Source of the DNA: DATFGK01 sp046712825
GTDB lineage: Bacteria > Actinomycetota > AC-67
NCBI GenBank assembly: GCA_046712825.1
Contig: JBKKCR010000137.1
Span: 1-24,734, forward strand
DNA length: 24,734 bases
Direction of reading: 5' to 3'
In this document: positions 1 through 7,369 of the stretch, one piece after another
Position numbering within the stretch: position 1 is the stretch's first letter
Layout of the letters: every line of letters starts with the position of its first letter
Program-made: the position numbers and the translations under genes
The notes under the pieces: generated by a model
Databases searched by the model: none
Seen by the model: only the letters and a program-made list of their open reading frames with translations
Told to the model about the DNA's origin: nothing

Positions 1-489
1 CGGTGCCGAGATCGTGACGACCCCCTCGAGCTTCTGCCCGGCCGCCACCACCACCGCGGCGGTGCCACCCATGCTCGCACCGATCACGAAGATCTTCGAG
101 ACCCCAAGGGCACGGAACTTCTCCACCGCGGCCCCGAGGTCGAGCGCCGCGAGGGAAGAATTGCGCTCCCCTCCGGAGAGGCCGTGACCACGGAAGTCGA
201 ACGTCAGGACGTGGAAGTCCTGCTTCACGAGCTCCTCGACGAACAGGATCCAGGCATCTTGCGTCGAGCCCAGCATGTGCGCCAGAACCACACCGACCGG
301 GCCCTCACCGCGCTCGAAGCCGTGGAGCCCGATGGTCTGAGCGCTGCCGGACCCGGCGGGCGCCGGGATGGTGATCTCGGAGCCAACGATCCGGCGAGGC
401 TCTTCGTTGCTGCACGCGGAGGTAAGGATGACGGCGATCGCGAGCGAGATCGCGAGCGATCGACCGAGAAGCGTCTGCATCGGCGTCAT
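1..489 (-). CDS. Lipoprotein alpha/beta hydrolase, C-terminus cut by window edge
   Basis: The minus frame stays open from about 489 to the left edge, giving 163 residues of a protein that continues outside the window. The N-terminus is a lipoprotein signal: a short region with an Arg, a hydrophobic core, then the lipobox LTSAC at about residues 22-26, so the protein is probably lipid-anchored outside the membrane. After a linker come alpha/beta-hydrolase features: an LAHMLGS stretch near the oxyanion loop, the strand-turn FDFRGHGLSGG, and the nucleophile elbow GASMGG with the predicted catalytic Ser. The Asp and His of the triad lie outside the window. Two in-frame ATGs (489 and 480) are possible and neither has a clear ribosome site; the second would give a more typical short signal-peptide start. 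It begins about 36 nt after the protease gene stop, so co-transcription is likely. The substrate is unknown. Confidence 0.85.
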   Translation of the reverse strand, partial: MTPMQTLLGRSLAISLAIAVILTSACSNEEPRRIVGSEITIPAPAGSGSAQTIGLHGFERGEGPVGVVLAHMLGSTQDAWILFVEELVKQDFHVLTFDFRGHGLSGGERNSSLAALDLGAAVEKFRALGVSKIFVIGASMGGTAAVVVAAGQKLEGVVTISAP

Positions 490-524
490 AGTAGCGAGGC
501 GGCAGCGCGGCGCTTCGGATGCTT

Positions 525-3500
525 CTAAGCGATCCGGCGCCTCCAGCGCAGGAGAGCGCCCGCGGTTGCCATGAAAAGCACCCCCACGTAGACGCCGTCG
601 CCGATACCCGTTGCCGGGAGCGGATCGCCCGACGGCGTGGTCGTCTTGCCGCCGATGACTTTCGCGCCTGCGACGGACGCTCCGCAGCCGGCGATCTGCG
701 CACCGGTCGAGCCGAACGCTCGCTGACCGCTGATCCGGAAGAGCACGCGCTCGCCCGGCTTCAATCCCCGAGGCGCCACGATCGGGCCAAACGTCCCTTG
801 AGCAGCAAGATATGCGTTGCGCATCGCCCGCTCGGCCTGCAGATAGTCGCCGCAGGAGAACAGCTGAGCGGCCGCGGTCTTCCAACGTCCCGCCTCTTTC
901 TGCTTCCGCTGCGTGATCGCAGACGGACCGCTCAGGCCGTTCATGCCGTCCTGGAGATACGCATCCGCGATGCTGTCCTCGGTCATCCGAAGATACTCAG
1001 CCGCGTGACCGCGTTGGATGATGTCCTGATCGAGCACCGAGTACGGCGCGAACGCTCCCGCGTAGGTGGTCGGCGCCATCGATGAATCGCCGTAATGCCG
1101 GTAAGAGGAGCCGTAGTACTGCCATTTCCCGGTGGAGTCCTGCTCGACCGTCAACGAGTCGTGCGGGTGCAACAAGCCCAGGAAATGCGATGCTTCGTGC
1201 TGAACGGTGTAGGAGAATCCGCCACCGCCGGTGTCCGGCACGACCCCGCATCCCGGAGCGGCGGGGAGCGATTTCGAGCAGTCGGTGGCTGCGGCAGCCT
1301 TCGAGCGATCGTTCACGTTGTTCAAGATCCCCCAGATCTCCGAGTTCGGAGTCGGAAGCGCAACACCACCCACGATCGCCGGCAGGAACCACGTCGTTGC
1401 GCCGGGGAAGACGACGCTGATGTTCGTGAGCGTCTGCTGGCCGGGACGGAGCGGCGCGATCATGTCGCGGTTCTGCTCGACGAGGCGCCGGACGACGAAT
1501 CCGGATGTGCCGAAGTCGTTGACCCCGAGGCCGACGAGGTCGTCGCCGCGCGCCTTCGCGAGCTCGAGCCATTCCTGGATGGGATCGGATTCCTTCCCCA
1601 CGCAGTTCGGGTCGGGAACGAGGACCGGCTCCTCGCCCTCTCGGTTGGAGATCGCGCGGTTACTCGCGCACCCGAGGTAACGATAGGTCTCGAGCGCCGG
1701 GTCAGACCGTTCCGTCAGGAATGTCGCACCGGGCAGGGCGGCGCCCAGGTTCTTTTCGACGTAACTCGGCTGATAGATCTTCTCGAGCACGGTGTGCGAG
1801 ACGCCGTCCGGGCTGCACTCGGGACGCGAGTAGCAGTCGCTCCAGTTGTTCGAGGCGAGGAAGTAGACATCGGCAGGCAGCGGCCGATACAGGTAGGACG
1901 GCGTGAAGCGGAACAGGAGCATGGTCACCATGCTCCGGGCGGTGCGTTCGACGAGCAGCCCTTGCCAGTCGGGATCGTTCTCGTAGTCCCAGATCGGCGG
2001 ATCGCCGTGCGGCTTCGCGGCCGAGCCCGGCACACGACCGAGGAAGAAGTCGACGGCCTCGTAGTGGTTCGGCCCGGCGCCGATGTCGTGGAAGAAGAAC
2101 CGGTACCGGCCGCCCCAGACCCGCGCCCAGTCGGGCCCGTCCTGGGTGTTCGTGTCGGGATCGATCATCCGCTCGGAGACGTCCCAATGGTGATAGGCGT
2201 TCGGCCGGAAGTACTCGTCCGCGTACGGCGCGGAGTAGGTGTCGAACACGAAGAACGTGAACGTCGTGGCCGGGCCCTGCGGCATCCGCTCGAGGTCGGT
2301 CGTTCCCGACGCGTTATAGAAGGGGTCGTAGACGCCGGACGGATCGGGTCCTATGAACCGTGCGTCGCGGACGCTTCCCTTCTCCAGATCGGTGAACGAC
2401 CTGGCGTACTTGGGGTTCATGCGACTCTGGAAGATCCAATCCTCGACCTCGAACGCGTCGATCTTGTCGCTCACCGTCGGATCGGTGACCTGGTGCGCGA
2501 CGTCGCGCGTCCGCTTGCCCTGATGCGCGTCGTACAGAGTCAGGTACTGACCGGCGGACATCTTGGTCCCGGGAGGCGCGATGGGCTGGTCGAAGGGAGC
2601 GTCTTCGGTGGTGACGCTCTTCGCCTTCGCGAAAAGGTCACGGGTCCAGGTCTCGTCGGCCTCCAGGAACGAATACGAGTACTTGAAGTGGATCGGCTCG
2701 AAGTACGGACGCGACCCGGTCGCATCGGGGCTCGCCGTCCCCGAGTAGTGGCAGATGCGCCAGTTGAGGAGCGGGTCCTGAAGCTGGTCGCCGTCGCCGG
2801 TGCAGTCGCTGGCCTGCTTCTGCAGAACCGCGGGCCGGTATTCAAGAGGCATGTGGCTGCGGAACTCGGCGACCTCTTCCTTGGACCAATCTCGTCCCGC
2901 GAACACTACGTTCACGGCAAGGCTCTGCGTCAGGTACTTGTCGGCAAGCTCTCGGACGCCTAGCCGCTCATATGCGACCGGCTTTCCCGCCGCCAGCGCG
3001 ACCGTGGTCGTCACCGGGACCTGATGGCCAAAGACGGCGCGGGTTTGGATCCGCCATGCGCCGGCAGCCGGGTTCGGCACGTGGAACTCGGCGACCGGGA
3101 TCGTCCGCTCGTTACCGGTCTCCTTTTCGAATGACTGCGCAACGTTCGACTTGCCGACGACCGTTTGCCCGTCGGGGCTGATCCCCCAGATGTGCACGTA
3201 GTAGCTCGGCAGCGCCCACGACGCCCGCGCGTAGAGCGTCGTCGGCGAAGCTCCCTGCGGCACCTCGACGATGATCTCACTGCAGCTCGGAGCAGAGCAC
3301 TCGTCGGAAGGGGTCTCGAATCCCGGTTCCAGCAGGATCGGCGTGTCCGGGTTGCGGGTCAGCACGGTTTTCACGGTCTGCGACTGCGGCTTCCCCGCGG
3401 CAGGTGCGACGAACGACGAGGAAGCCGCAACGGCGTCGGGACGCGTCCCCGCGATCTTCCCGATCGGCTTCCAGAGCGCGTCGTGCTCGCGGTCGAGATA

Positions 3501-3596
3501 GAAATCCCGATGGTCGTGCGCCAACGCCGGAACGGCCTGAGACAGCAGGCCGATCATCATCACGAGCGCGAACAGAACTCTTCCGATCCGACGCAT
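525..3596 (-). CDS. Secreted metzincin-type zinc metalloprotease with LPATG sortase anchor
   Basis: This is a 1023-residue surface protein. ATG 3596 was chosen because it follows a strong ribosome site (GAGGAGG, about 7 nt upstream) and opens a clean signal peptide ending at about residue 26 (PALA/HD). An in-frame upstream extension exists but has no signal-like start. The zinc motif HEASHFLGLLH starts at about residue 800 and fits the metzincin consensus HExxHxxGxxH: three His ligands and the catalytic Glu. About 30 residues later, SSMAPTTY could be the Met-turn. The C-terminus has LPATG at about 993-997, a hydrophobic segment and an RWRRR tail, the classic sortase sorting signal. The roughly 770 residues between the signal peptide and the protease motif match no family I recognise; they include NPAAGAWRIQTR, which looks like a pre-peptidase beta-domain. 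The protein is probably secreted and linked to the cell wall. No sortase is encoded in the window. The protease call is well supported; the substrate is unknown. Confidence 0.85.
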   Translation of the reverse strand: MRRIGRVLFALVMMIGLLSQAVPALAHDHRDFYLDREHDALWKPIGKIAGTRPDAVAASSSFVAPAAGKPQSQTVKTVLTRNPDTPILLEPGFETPSDECSAPSCSEIIVEVPQGASPTTLYARASWALPSYYVHIWGISPDGQTVVGKSNVAQSFEKETGNERTIPVAEFHVPNPAAGAWRIQTRAVFGHQVPVTTTVALAAGKPVAYERLGVRELADKYLTQSLAVNVVFAGRDWSKEEVAEFRSHMPLEYRPAVLQKQASDCTGDGDQLQDPLLNWRICHYSGTASPDATGSRPYFEPIHFKYSYSFLEADETWTRDLFAKAKSVTTEDAPFDQPIAPPGTKMSAGQYLTLYDAHQGKRTRDVAHQVTDPTVSDKIDAFEVEDWIFQSRMNPKYARSFTDLEKGSVRDARFIGPDPSGVYDPFYNASGTTDLERMPQGPATTFTFFVFDTYSAPYADEYFRPNAYHHWDVSERMIDPDTNTQDGPDWARVWGGRYRFFFHDIGAGPNHYEAVDFFLGRVPGSAAKPHGDPPIWDYENDPDWQGLLVERTARSMVTMLLFRFTPSYLYRPLPADVYFLASNNWSDCYSRPECSPDGVSHTVLEKIYQPSYVEKNLGAALPGATFLTERSDPALETYRYLGCASNRAISNREGEEPVLVPDPNCVGKESDPIQEWLELAKARGDDLVGLGVNDFGTSGFVVRRLVEQNRDMIAPLRPGQQTLTNISVVFPGATTWFLPAIVGGVALPTPNSEIWGILNNVNDRSKAAAATDCSKSLPAAPGCGVVPDTGGGGFSYTVQHEASHFLGLLHPHDSLTVEQDSTGKWQYYGSSYRHYGDSSMAPTTYAGAFAPYSVLDQDIIQRGHAAEYLRMTEDSIADAYLQDGMNGLSGPSAITQRKQKEAGRWKTAAAQLFSCGDYLQAERAMRNAYLAAQGTFGPIVAPRGLKPGERVLFRISGQRAFGSTGAQIAGCGASVAGAKVIGGKTTTPSGDPLPATGIGDGVYVGVLFMATAGALLRWRRRIA

Positions 3597-3763
3597 GCGA
3601 CGTTCCTCCTCACCAGCAGACGCTCGTGGCGCGCCGGTGCCCCTGAGATCTCCTCTACCCCTGTCGGGGAACTGAGTTCGACCTAAAAACGATCGATTCC
3701 TCTGAAAGTGCCGCGTCGAAACGAGCCCCGACACGACGAACAGGAGAAAGAGGTAGTTCAAGC

Positions 3764-3779
3764 AGCCGCAGGCGCGGCT
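3764..3779 (-). terminator. Hairpin at the stop codon of the bS22-like gene
   Basis: A perfect 6-bp stem (AGCCGC/GCGGCT) with a 4-nt loop overlaps the TAG stop of the small ribosomal gene. On the minus strand it is followed by TTGAACTACCTCTTTCTCC, which is pyrimidine-rich but not a true T-run. It probably separates the ribosomal-protein operon from the protease gene. The rest of the 181-bp gap holds the protease leader, including a CCCC-GACA-GGGG inverted repeat near 3650-3665; no convincing promoter was seen. Confidence 0.45.
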
Positions 3780-3876
3780 AGGTCTTCTGACGCCGCTGCC
3801 AGCGCGTCTTCTTCAGCAGCTTCTTGTGCTTGTGCTTGCGCATCTTCTTGCGGCGTTTCTTGATGATCGAGCCCAT
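3778..3876 (-). CDS. Small basic ribosomal protein bS22 (AURKAIP1/COX24 domain)
   Basis: This 32-residue, extremely basic protein begins MGSIIKKRRKKM and ends KKTRWQRRQKT. The pattern is that of the actinobacterial bS22 protein of the small ribosomal subunit (Rv0500B in M. tuberculosis begins MGSVIKKRRKRM), a family annotated as AURKAIP1/COX24 domain. In mycobacterial ribosome structures it sits on the 30S subunit near the decoding region. ATG 3876 has a ribosome site (AAGGA, about 4 nt upstream). It is easy to miss because it lies at the end of a longer, out-of-frame open stretch antisense to nothing else. It follows the Clp1-like gene by 41 nt and is probably in one operon with it and the HTH gene, the same grouping known next to proC in mycobacteria. 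Confidence 0.9.
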   Translation of the reverse strand: MGSIIKKRRKKMRKHKHKKLLKKTRWQRRQKT

Positions 3877-3917
3877 CTTTTCCTTCGTCGGGGGACCTGC
3901 GGATGCTAGCAGGAAAC

Positions 3918-4802
3918 CTAATCCGAGACGAACAGCTCCCGGAGATCGATCCGATGTGTGTCGAAATTGGCCGTCACCTTCGTCGAGCCGACACGCAGCG
4001 CCTTCGCGCCCTCGGCGACCGTCGAGATCATCTTCAGCCCGTCCTCGCGGTACTCGAGGATCCCGAGCCCCATGCAGGTTCCCTTGCCGTCCTCCATGCC
4101 GACGAGTAGCCCGTCGAGCTTGGCCGGATCGACGTCGGGCGGGAGCTGCGGCAGGAAGACGCTCGACTTCACCTTCCAGCGGTGGACCGGCGGCTCGAAT
4201 GCGGCCTTCAGCTTCTCGCGCCGGTTGGCGATCCGTTCGTCGACGTTGGTGATGCGGACCCCGTCGGGGATCGGCATGCACTCGACCTCGACCGGCATGG
4301 TGCGTCGCACGATCCCGAGGATCGGCTCGAGCTCCTCGCCGCGCTGGAAGCCGATCACCCAGTCGGGCCGAAGCGCTTCCAGCTTGTGGAACTTGAGGAT
4401 CTGACCGAGCGTGCCGCCGATGAGACCCGTCGTGTCGACCAGGATCACCTCGGCGCCGGCGCGACGCGCTTCTTCGGTCAGCTTCGACGAGCCGACTACC
4501 AGCGGCAGCAGGTGCCCCTGCGGGCTGGTGTCGCCGACGAAGTAGATCTGATCGGGACGCGACAGCCCCTCGGAGGTCAGGTCGGAATCCTCGCGGATGT
4601 ACTTCAGCCCGATCGTGGTCGGCGGGCCCACGGTCGTCTGGCCGACGTCGGTATCTACATAGGCGACGGTCCGCCCGACGCGGACGGCGACGGCTGCGAC
4701 CATCTTGCAAAAGGTCGTCTTTCCCGAGTCCATGCCGCCGAGGGCGACGGCGGTCCCGCCCTTCTCGACGACGCGCGCGATGAGGGTCTCGTAGGCATCC
4801 AT
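3918..4802 (-). CDS. Clp1-type P-loop protein, predicted polynucleotide 5'-hydroxyl kinase
   Basis: 294 residues. The N-terminal P-loop is GGMDSGKTT (residues 22-30, Walker A), followed by YVDTDVGQTTVGPP (48-61), the DxDxGQ signature of the Clp1/Grc3/NOL9 polynucleotide kinase family. A Walker-B-like ILVDTTGLIGG lies in the middle. Eukaryotic Clp1 and archaeal homologues phosphorylate 5'-OH RNA or DNA ends; bacterial members are usually annotated Clp1/GlmU family and are little studied. The C-terminal part (about 200-294) is a beta-rich domain ending in DLRELFVSD, perhaps the family's C-terminal domain. The start ATG 4802 follows a GAGGCG site. It lies between an HTH gene (108 nt upstream) and the bS22-like gene (41 nt downstream), so a role around RNA or ribosomes is an inference from context. 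Family assignment is good; activity is unproven. Confidence 0.8.
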   Translation of the reverse strand: MDAYETLIARVVEKGGTAVALGGMDSGKTTFCKMVAAVAVRVGRTVAYVDTDVGQTTVGPPTTIGLKYIREDSDLTSEGLSRPDQIYFVGDTSPQGHLLPLVVGSSKLTEEARRAGAEVILVDTTGLIGGTLGQILKFHKLEALRPDWVIGFQRGEELEPILGIVRRTMPVEVECMPIPDGVRITNVDERIANRREKLKAAFEPPVHRWKVKSSVFLPQLPPDVDPAKLDGLLVGMEDGKGTCMGLGILEYREDGLKMISTVAEGAKALRVGSTKVTANFDTHRIDLRELFVSD

Positions 4803-4898
4803 TGAACTCGCCTCATGGTCATGAATCTCCAGCCATCAAGTAGAGGCGGCCGAGAGGCCCGCGGGTCGGATGCCGCACCGGGTCGGGTGCGTTGCGCG

Positions 4899-4908
4899 AT
4901 AGATCTAT
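4899..4908. repeat. 10-bp perfect palindrome ATAGATCTAT
   Basis: The palindrome ATAGATCTAT sits 2 bp beyond the HTH gene stop, in the 108-bp gap before the Clp1-like gene. It is AT-rich in a GC-rich neighbourhood and could be a binding site or chance. No promoter elements beside it are convincing. Confidence 0.25.
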
Positions 4909-4910
4909 TC

Positions 4911-5111
4911 TCAGACGGCAGTCACGTAACTCGCATCGAGATAGGACTCGACGTCTTCTTCCCGGACCCGGAATGCTCGACCGATCCGGACGGCAGGAAG
5001 CTTCCCCGCCCGGATCAGACGGTAGACGGTCATCTTTGAAACCCGCATGCGCTCAGCGACCTCTAGGGCGGTAAGAAATCGGGGGCCGCTGGGCGAGGTA
5101 GACCTCGCCAA
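4911..5111 (-). CDS. Excisionase-type helix-turn-helix DNA-binding protein
   Basis: 66 residues, almost wholly a MerR/excisionase-type HTH (HTH_17): FLTALEVAERM, then VSKMTVYRLIRAGKLPA and VRIGRAFRVREEDVESYL. The recognition segment SKMTVYRL and the wing GRAFRV closely match the M. tuberculosis Rv0500A protein as I remember it. The start is TTG at 5111, supported by a good ribosome site (AAGGAG, 6 nt upstream); no ATG would keep the N-terminal strand. Members are chromosomal regulators in Actinobacteria and are not phage excisionases, despite the family name. Its targets are unknown. It precedes the Clp1-like and bS22-like genes, and proC lies about 5 kb upstream in transcription order; in mycobacteria it is directly next to proC. 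Confidence 0.9.
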   Translation of the reverse strand: MARSTSPSGPRFLTALEVAERMRVSKMTVYRLIRAGKLPAVRIGRAFRVREEDVESYLDASYVTAV

Positions 5112-5182
5112 CCGTTCTCCTTCCGCTTACGTGAAGGCATGGTAACACCCGCATTGCTTAGGGAGAAAGGGAAGTTGTGCCG

Positions 5183-5965
5183 TTAGTGCCGTATCGTCCG
5201 GACGAGCACCTCGGTGAGCGGCTGGTATAAGGCGGGCGGGACGTTGTCGTCCAGCGGCACGAGGACCTCGATCTTCTTCCGGGCCTTGGCGACGGCGAGG
5301 GCCGGGTCATTGACGTCATTGAAGCCGATCACCTCGAAGCCACGCTCGATGGCCGCGCCGGCGAAGCCGTGGTCGGCCATGATGAGATCTGGCGGCTCGC
5401 TCGCTTCGAGCAGGTTCTCCATCGGTTCCCCGGAGTGGCTGTGCAGCAGGGCCGCGCCGTCGGAGAGAACCCCCACCCCGTCGAGGTAGAAGACCCGGAG
5501 CCGGCGACCGCGATGGTCGTGGCCGAACTTGACGCCCTCGGCCGGGGTCAGCACCTTGCAGCCCGCCTCGGCGAGAGTCCGGGAAACCGCCATGTACAGG
5601 GGCAGCGGCCCGGTCGGGTGGCCGGTGCAGAGCAGGACCCGCTCCCCCCGGCGCGCGGCCTCGCCCAGCCGGACGGCCATCGCTTCGAGCTCGTCGAGGG
5701 TCCGGTCGGGGTCGATGTAGCCGGGGCCGTCGCGTTCGGTCAGGTCGGCGGAGCAGCCACACAGCGCCGCGACCGCGTCCATGACTTCTTGAGCTTCCAG
5801 GCCGTCGTAGGAGAAGCCGAGCATCTTGTCGGGGTCTCCTGCCGCGAGCAGCTCGGCGTTGCGCACGGCGTTCGAGCGCGGGGTCTTCGTGGGACCGGCC
5901 ACCAGCGTGGTGACCAGGTACTCGCGGAGCCGGGCGCGCTCGTCTTCTGAGAGGATCGGGGGCAT
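5183..5965 (-). CDS. Phosphatase-annotated actinobacterial family protein
   Basis: 260 residues, soluble, no signal peptide. I recognise it as a conserved actinobacterial family that databases call phosphatase; I know no experimental proof. Marked conserved stretches are GPGYIDPDRTLDELE, ERVLLCTGHPTGPLPLYM (a likely phosphate-binding or nucleotide-like loop after a strand), LLHSHSGEPM, DLIMADHGFAGAAIERG and FNDVNDPALAVA, ending with VPLDDNVPPALYQPL. The His, Asp and Asn residues in these could form a metal or active site. It begins at ATG 5965 without an obvious ribosome site. It lies 22 nt downstream of the 71-aa gene, so it may be part of the acuC operon, and 71 nt before the HTH gene. Function is assigned weakly. 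Confidence 0.7.
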   Translation of the reverse strand: MPPILSEDERARLREYLVTTLVAGPTKTPRSNAVRNAELLAAGDPDKMLGFSYDGLEAQEVMDAVAALCGCSADLTERDGPGYIDPDRTLDELEAMAVRLGEAARRGERVLLCTGHPTGPLPLYMAVSRTLAEAGCKVLTPAEGVKFGHDHRGRRLRVFYLDGVGVLSDGAALLHSHSGEPMENLLEASEPPDLIMADHGFAGAAIERGFEVIGFNDVNDPALAVAKARKKIEVLVPLDDNVPPALYQPLTEVLVRTIRH

Positions 5966-5987
5966 CGCGCCCAGTGTACCGGCGGCC

Positions 5988-6203
5988 TCAGTCCTGCTCC
6001 CGGGCGACCTGGATGATCATGAATCCGGCGCGCATCACGCGGACCCGGTCGCCCGCCTTAAGTCCGGTGGCCACCGATTCGGCCCCAAGGCGGGCGTCTT
6101 CCGTGCGCCCGTCGTCGAACTTGATCGCGAGGTCGTAGTAGACGACGCCGTGGAGGTCGAAGGCGCGCACGGCCTGCACCGTCCCGCTTTCGTCGCCGAA
6201 CAT
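5988..6203 (-). CDS. Small conserved-looking protein of unknown function (71 aa)
   Basis: The ATG at 6203 overlaps the TGA of acuC by one base (TGATG), which suggests translational coupling. The 71 residues alternate short beta-type stretches (TVQAVRAF, VVYYDLAIKFDDG, RVRVMRAGFMIIQVA) with turns (FDDGRTED, GLKAGD), suggesting a small beta-barrel or SH3-like fold. There is no signal peptide or membrane segment. I do not recognise a family. Its position in the acuC operon is the only functional clue. Confidence 0.75.
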   Translation of the reverse strand: MFGDESGTVQAVRAFDLHGVVYYDLAIKFDDGRTEDARLGAESVATGLKAGDRVRVMRAGFMIIQVAREQD

Positions 6204-7369
6204 CAGGCGAGCCCGTGGTAACCGAAGACGGTCGAGGCAGTCCGCTCGGCCGCCGCGACCGCTTCTTCCCGCGCCTGCTCCAGGCGGCCCTCGGGAGCGC
6301 GCACCTCGGGATCCGACAGGGTTCGCGGGAGCTCGGGCGGGGCTCCATGCTCGAGCGCAAGCTCGCGCCACGCCTCGGGAAGCCGGTCGTCGAGCTCGGT
6401 GCCGATGATCTCGGCCGTGTAGATCGTCCAAGCGCGCGGGACGACGGTGTAGATCTGGTAGCCGCCGCCTCCGACCGCGAGCCACCGTCCGCCGGTAACG
6501 CGGTGGGCAAGCTGGTGAAGTGTCGCCGCGATCCATCGGTACGTGTCCGTGACGAGCGCGAGGTGGGCGAGCGGGTCGGTCGCGTGTGTATCGCAGCCGA
6601 GTTGCGTAACGAGGATCGTCGGCTTGAACGACTCGACGAGCGGCGGAACGATGCGCTCGAACGCGGCGCGATAGCCGTCGTGGTCCGTCAGCGGCGGCAG
6701 CGCGACGTTGACCTTCGTGCCTTCGGCCGGACCCGTCCCGATCTCCTCCGGGAAACCGGTTCCGGGGAACAGGTACTCGCCGGACTCGTGGAGCGAGATC
6801 GTCATCACGTCCGGATCGTCGTAGAAGATGAACTGCGGGCCGTCGCCGTGGTGGACGTCCACGTCGATGTAGACCACCCGCTCGCCGAGGCCGGTTAGCC
6901 GGCGGATCGCGATGGCCGGGTCGTCGTAGATGCAGAACCCGCTCGCGCGATCGGGCATCGCGTGATGGAGGCCGCCGGCGGGGTTGAACGCGTGCTCGAC
7001 GGCACCGGAGGCGACCTGCTCGGCGGCCACGAGTGACGCACCGGCGACGAGCGCGCTGGCGTCGTGCATGCCGCGGAACGCCGGATTGTCGCCGATCCCG
7101 ATCCCCCAACCGTAGTTGCCGTACGGATCCGTAGCGGCCAGGCTGATGCGCTCGACCGCATCGATGTACGCGGGCGTGTGGACGAGCTCGAGCTCGTCCC
7201 GCGTCGCGCTTCGCGGCTTCACGACCTCCACGTTCGACAGGTCGAGCAGCCCGTACGCGCGAGCCAACTCCACGGTGAGCTTCACCCGGATCGGTTTGAG
7301 CGGGTGCTGGGGCCCGAAGTCGTACGCGACGAGCGCGTCGTCCCAGGTGATCGCCACCCGCTCACTCAC
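6203..7369 (-). CDS. acuC: AcuC-type class I histone-deacetylase-fold amidohydrolase
   Basis: 388 residues, the full length of the family. The start is GTG 7369, which overlaps the stop of the upstream hydrolase (GTGA) and has a GAGAGG site. The zinc deacetylase residues are visible: paired His in GGLHHAMP (135-136), metal ligands in DVDVHHGDG (Asp171, His173), a third Asp in QLGCDTHATDPL, and the GGGGY Tyr motif near residue 300. AcuC enzymes remove acetyl groups from lysines; in Bacillus subtilis AcuC controls acetyl-CoA synthetase. No acs gene is nearby, so the target here is open. It is coupled upstream to an alpha/beta hydrolase and downstream to the 71-aa gene. Polyamine or other small-molecule deacetylase activity is an alternative. 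Confidence 0.92.
   Translation of the reverse strand: MSERVAITWDDALVAYDFGPQHPLKPIRVKLTVELARAYGLLDLSNVEVVKPRSATRDELELVHTPAYIDAVERISLAATDPYGNYGWGIGIGDNPAFRGMHDASALVAGASLVAAEQVASGAVEHAFNPAGGLHHAMPDRASGFCIYDDPAIAIRRLTGLGERVVYIDVDVHHGDGPQFIFYDDPDVMTISLHESGEYLFPGTGFPEEIGTGPAEGTKVNVALPPLTDHDGYRAAFERIVPPLVESFKPTILVTQLGCDTHATDPLAHLALVTDTYRWIAATLHQLAHRVTGGRWLAVGGGGYQIYTVVPRAWTIYTAEIIGTELDDRLPEAWRELALEHGAPPELPRTLSDPEVRAPEGRLEQAREEAVAAAERTASTVFGYHGLA

Noticed and set aside
1095..2963. Plus-strand open frame of over 600 codons opposite the metalloprotease
   Set aside because: It is the GC-rich shadow of the protease gene; composition is Arg/Val/Gly-biased, with no domain, and the minus frame has signal peptide, HExxH and LPATG.
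3597..3761. N-terminal extension of the metalloprotease beginning MNYLFLLFVV
   Set aside because: It looks hydrophobic but is followed by Arg/Gly-rich sequence, and a strong ribosome site with a true signal peptide starts at 3596.
4911..5111. Sign of a prophage because of the excisionase-like HTH
   Set aside because: No integrase, att repeats or phage genes nearby; the protein matches the chromosomal actinobacterial family beside proC/bS22.
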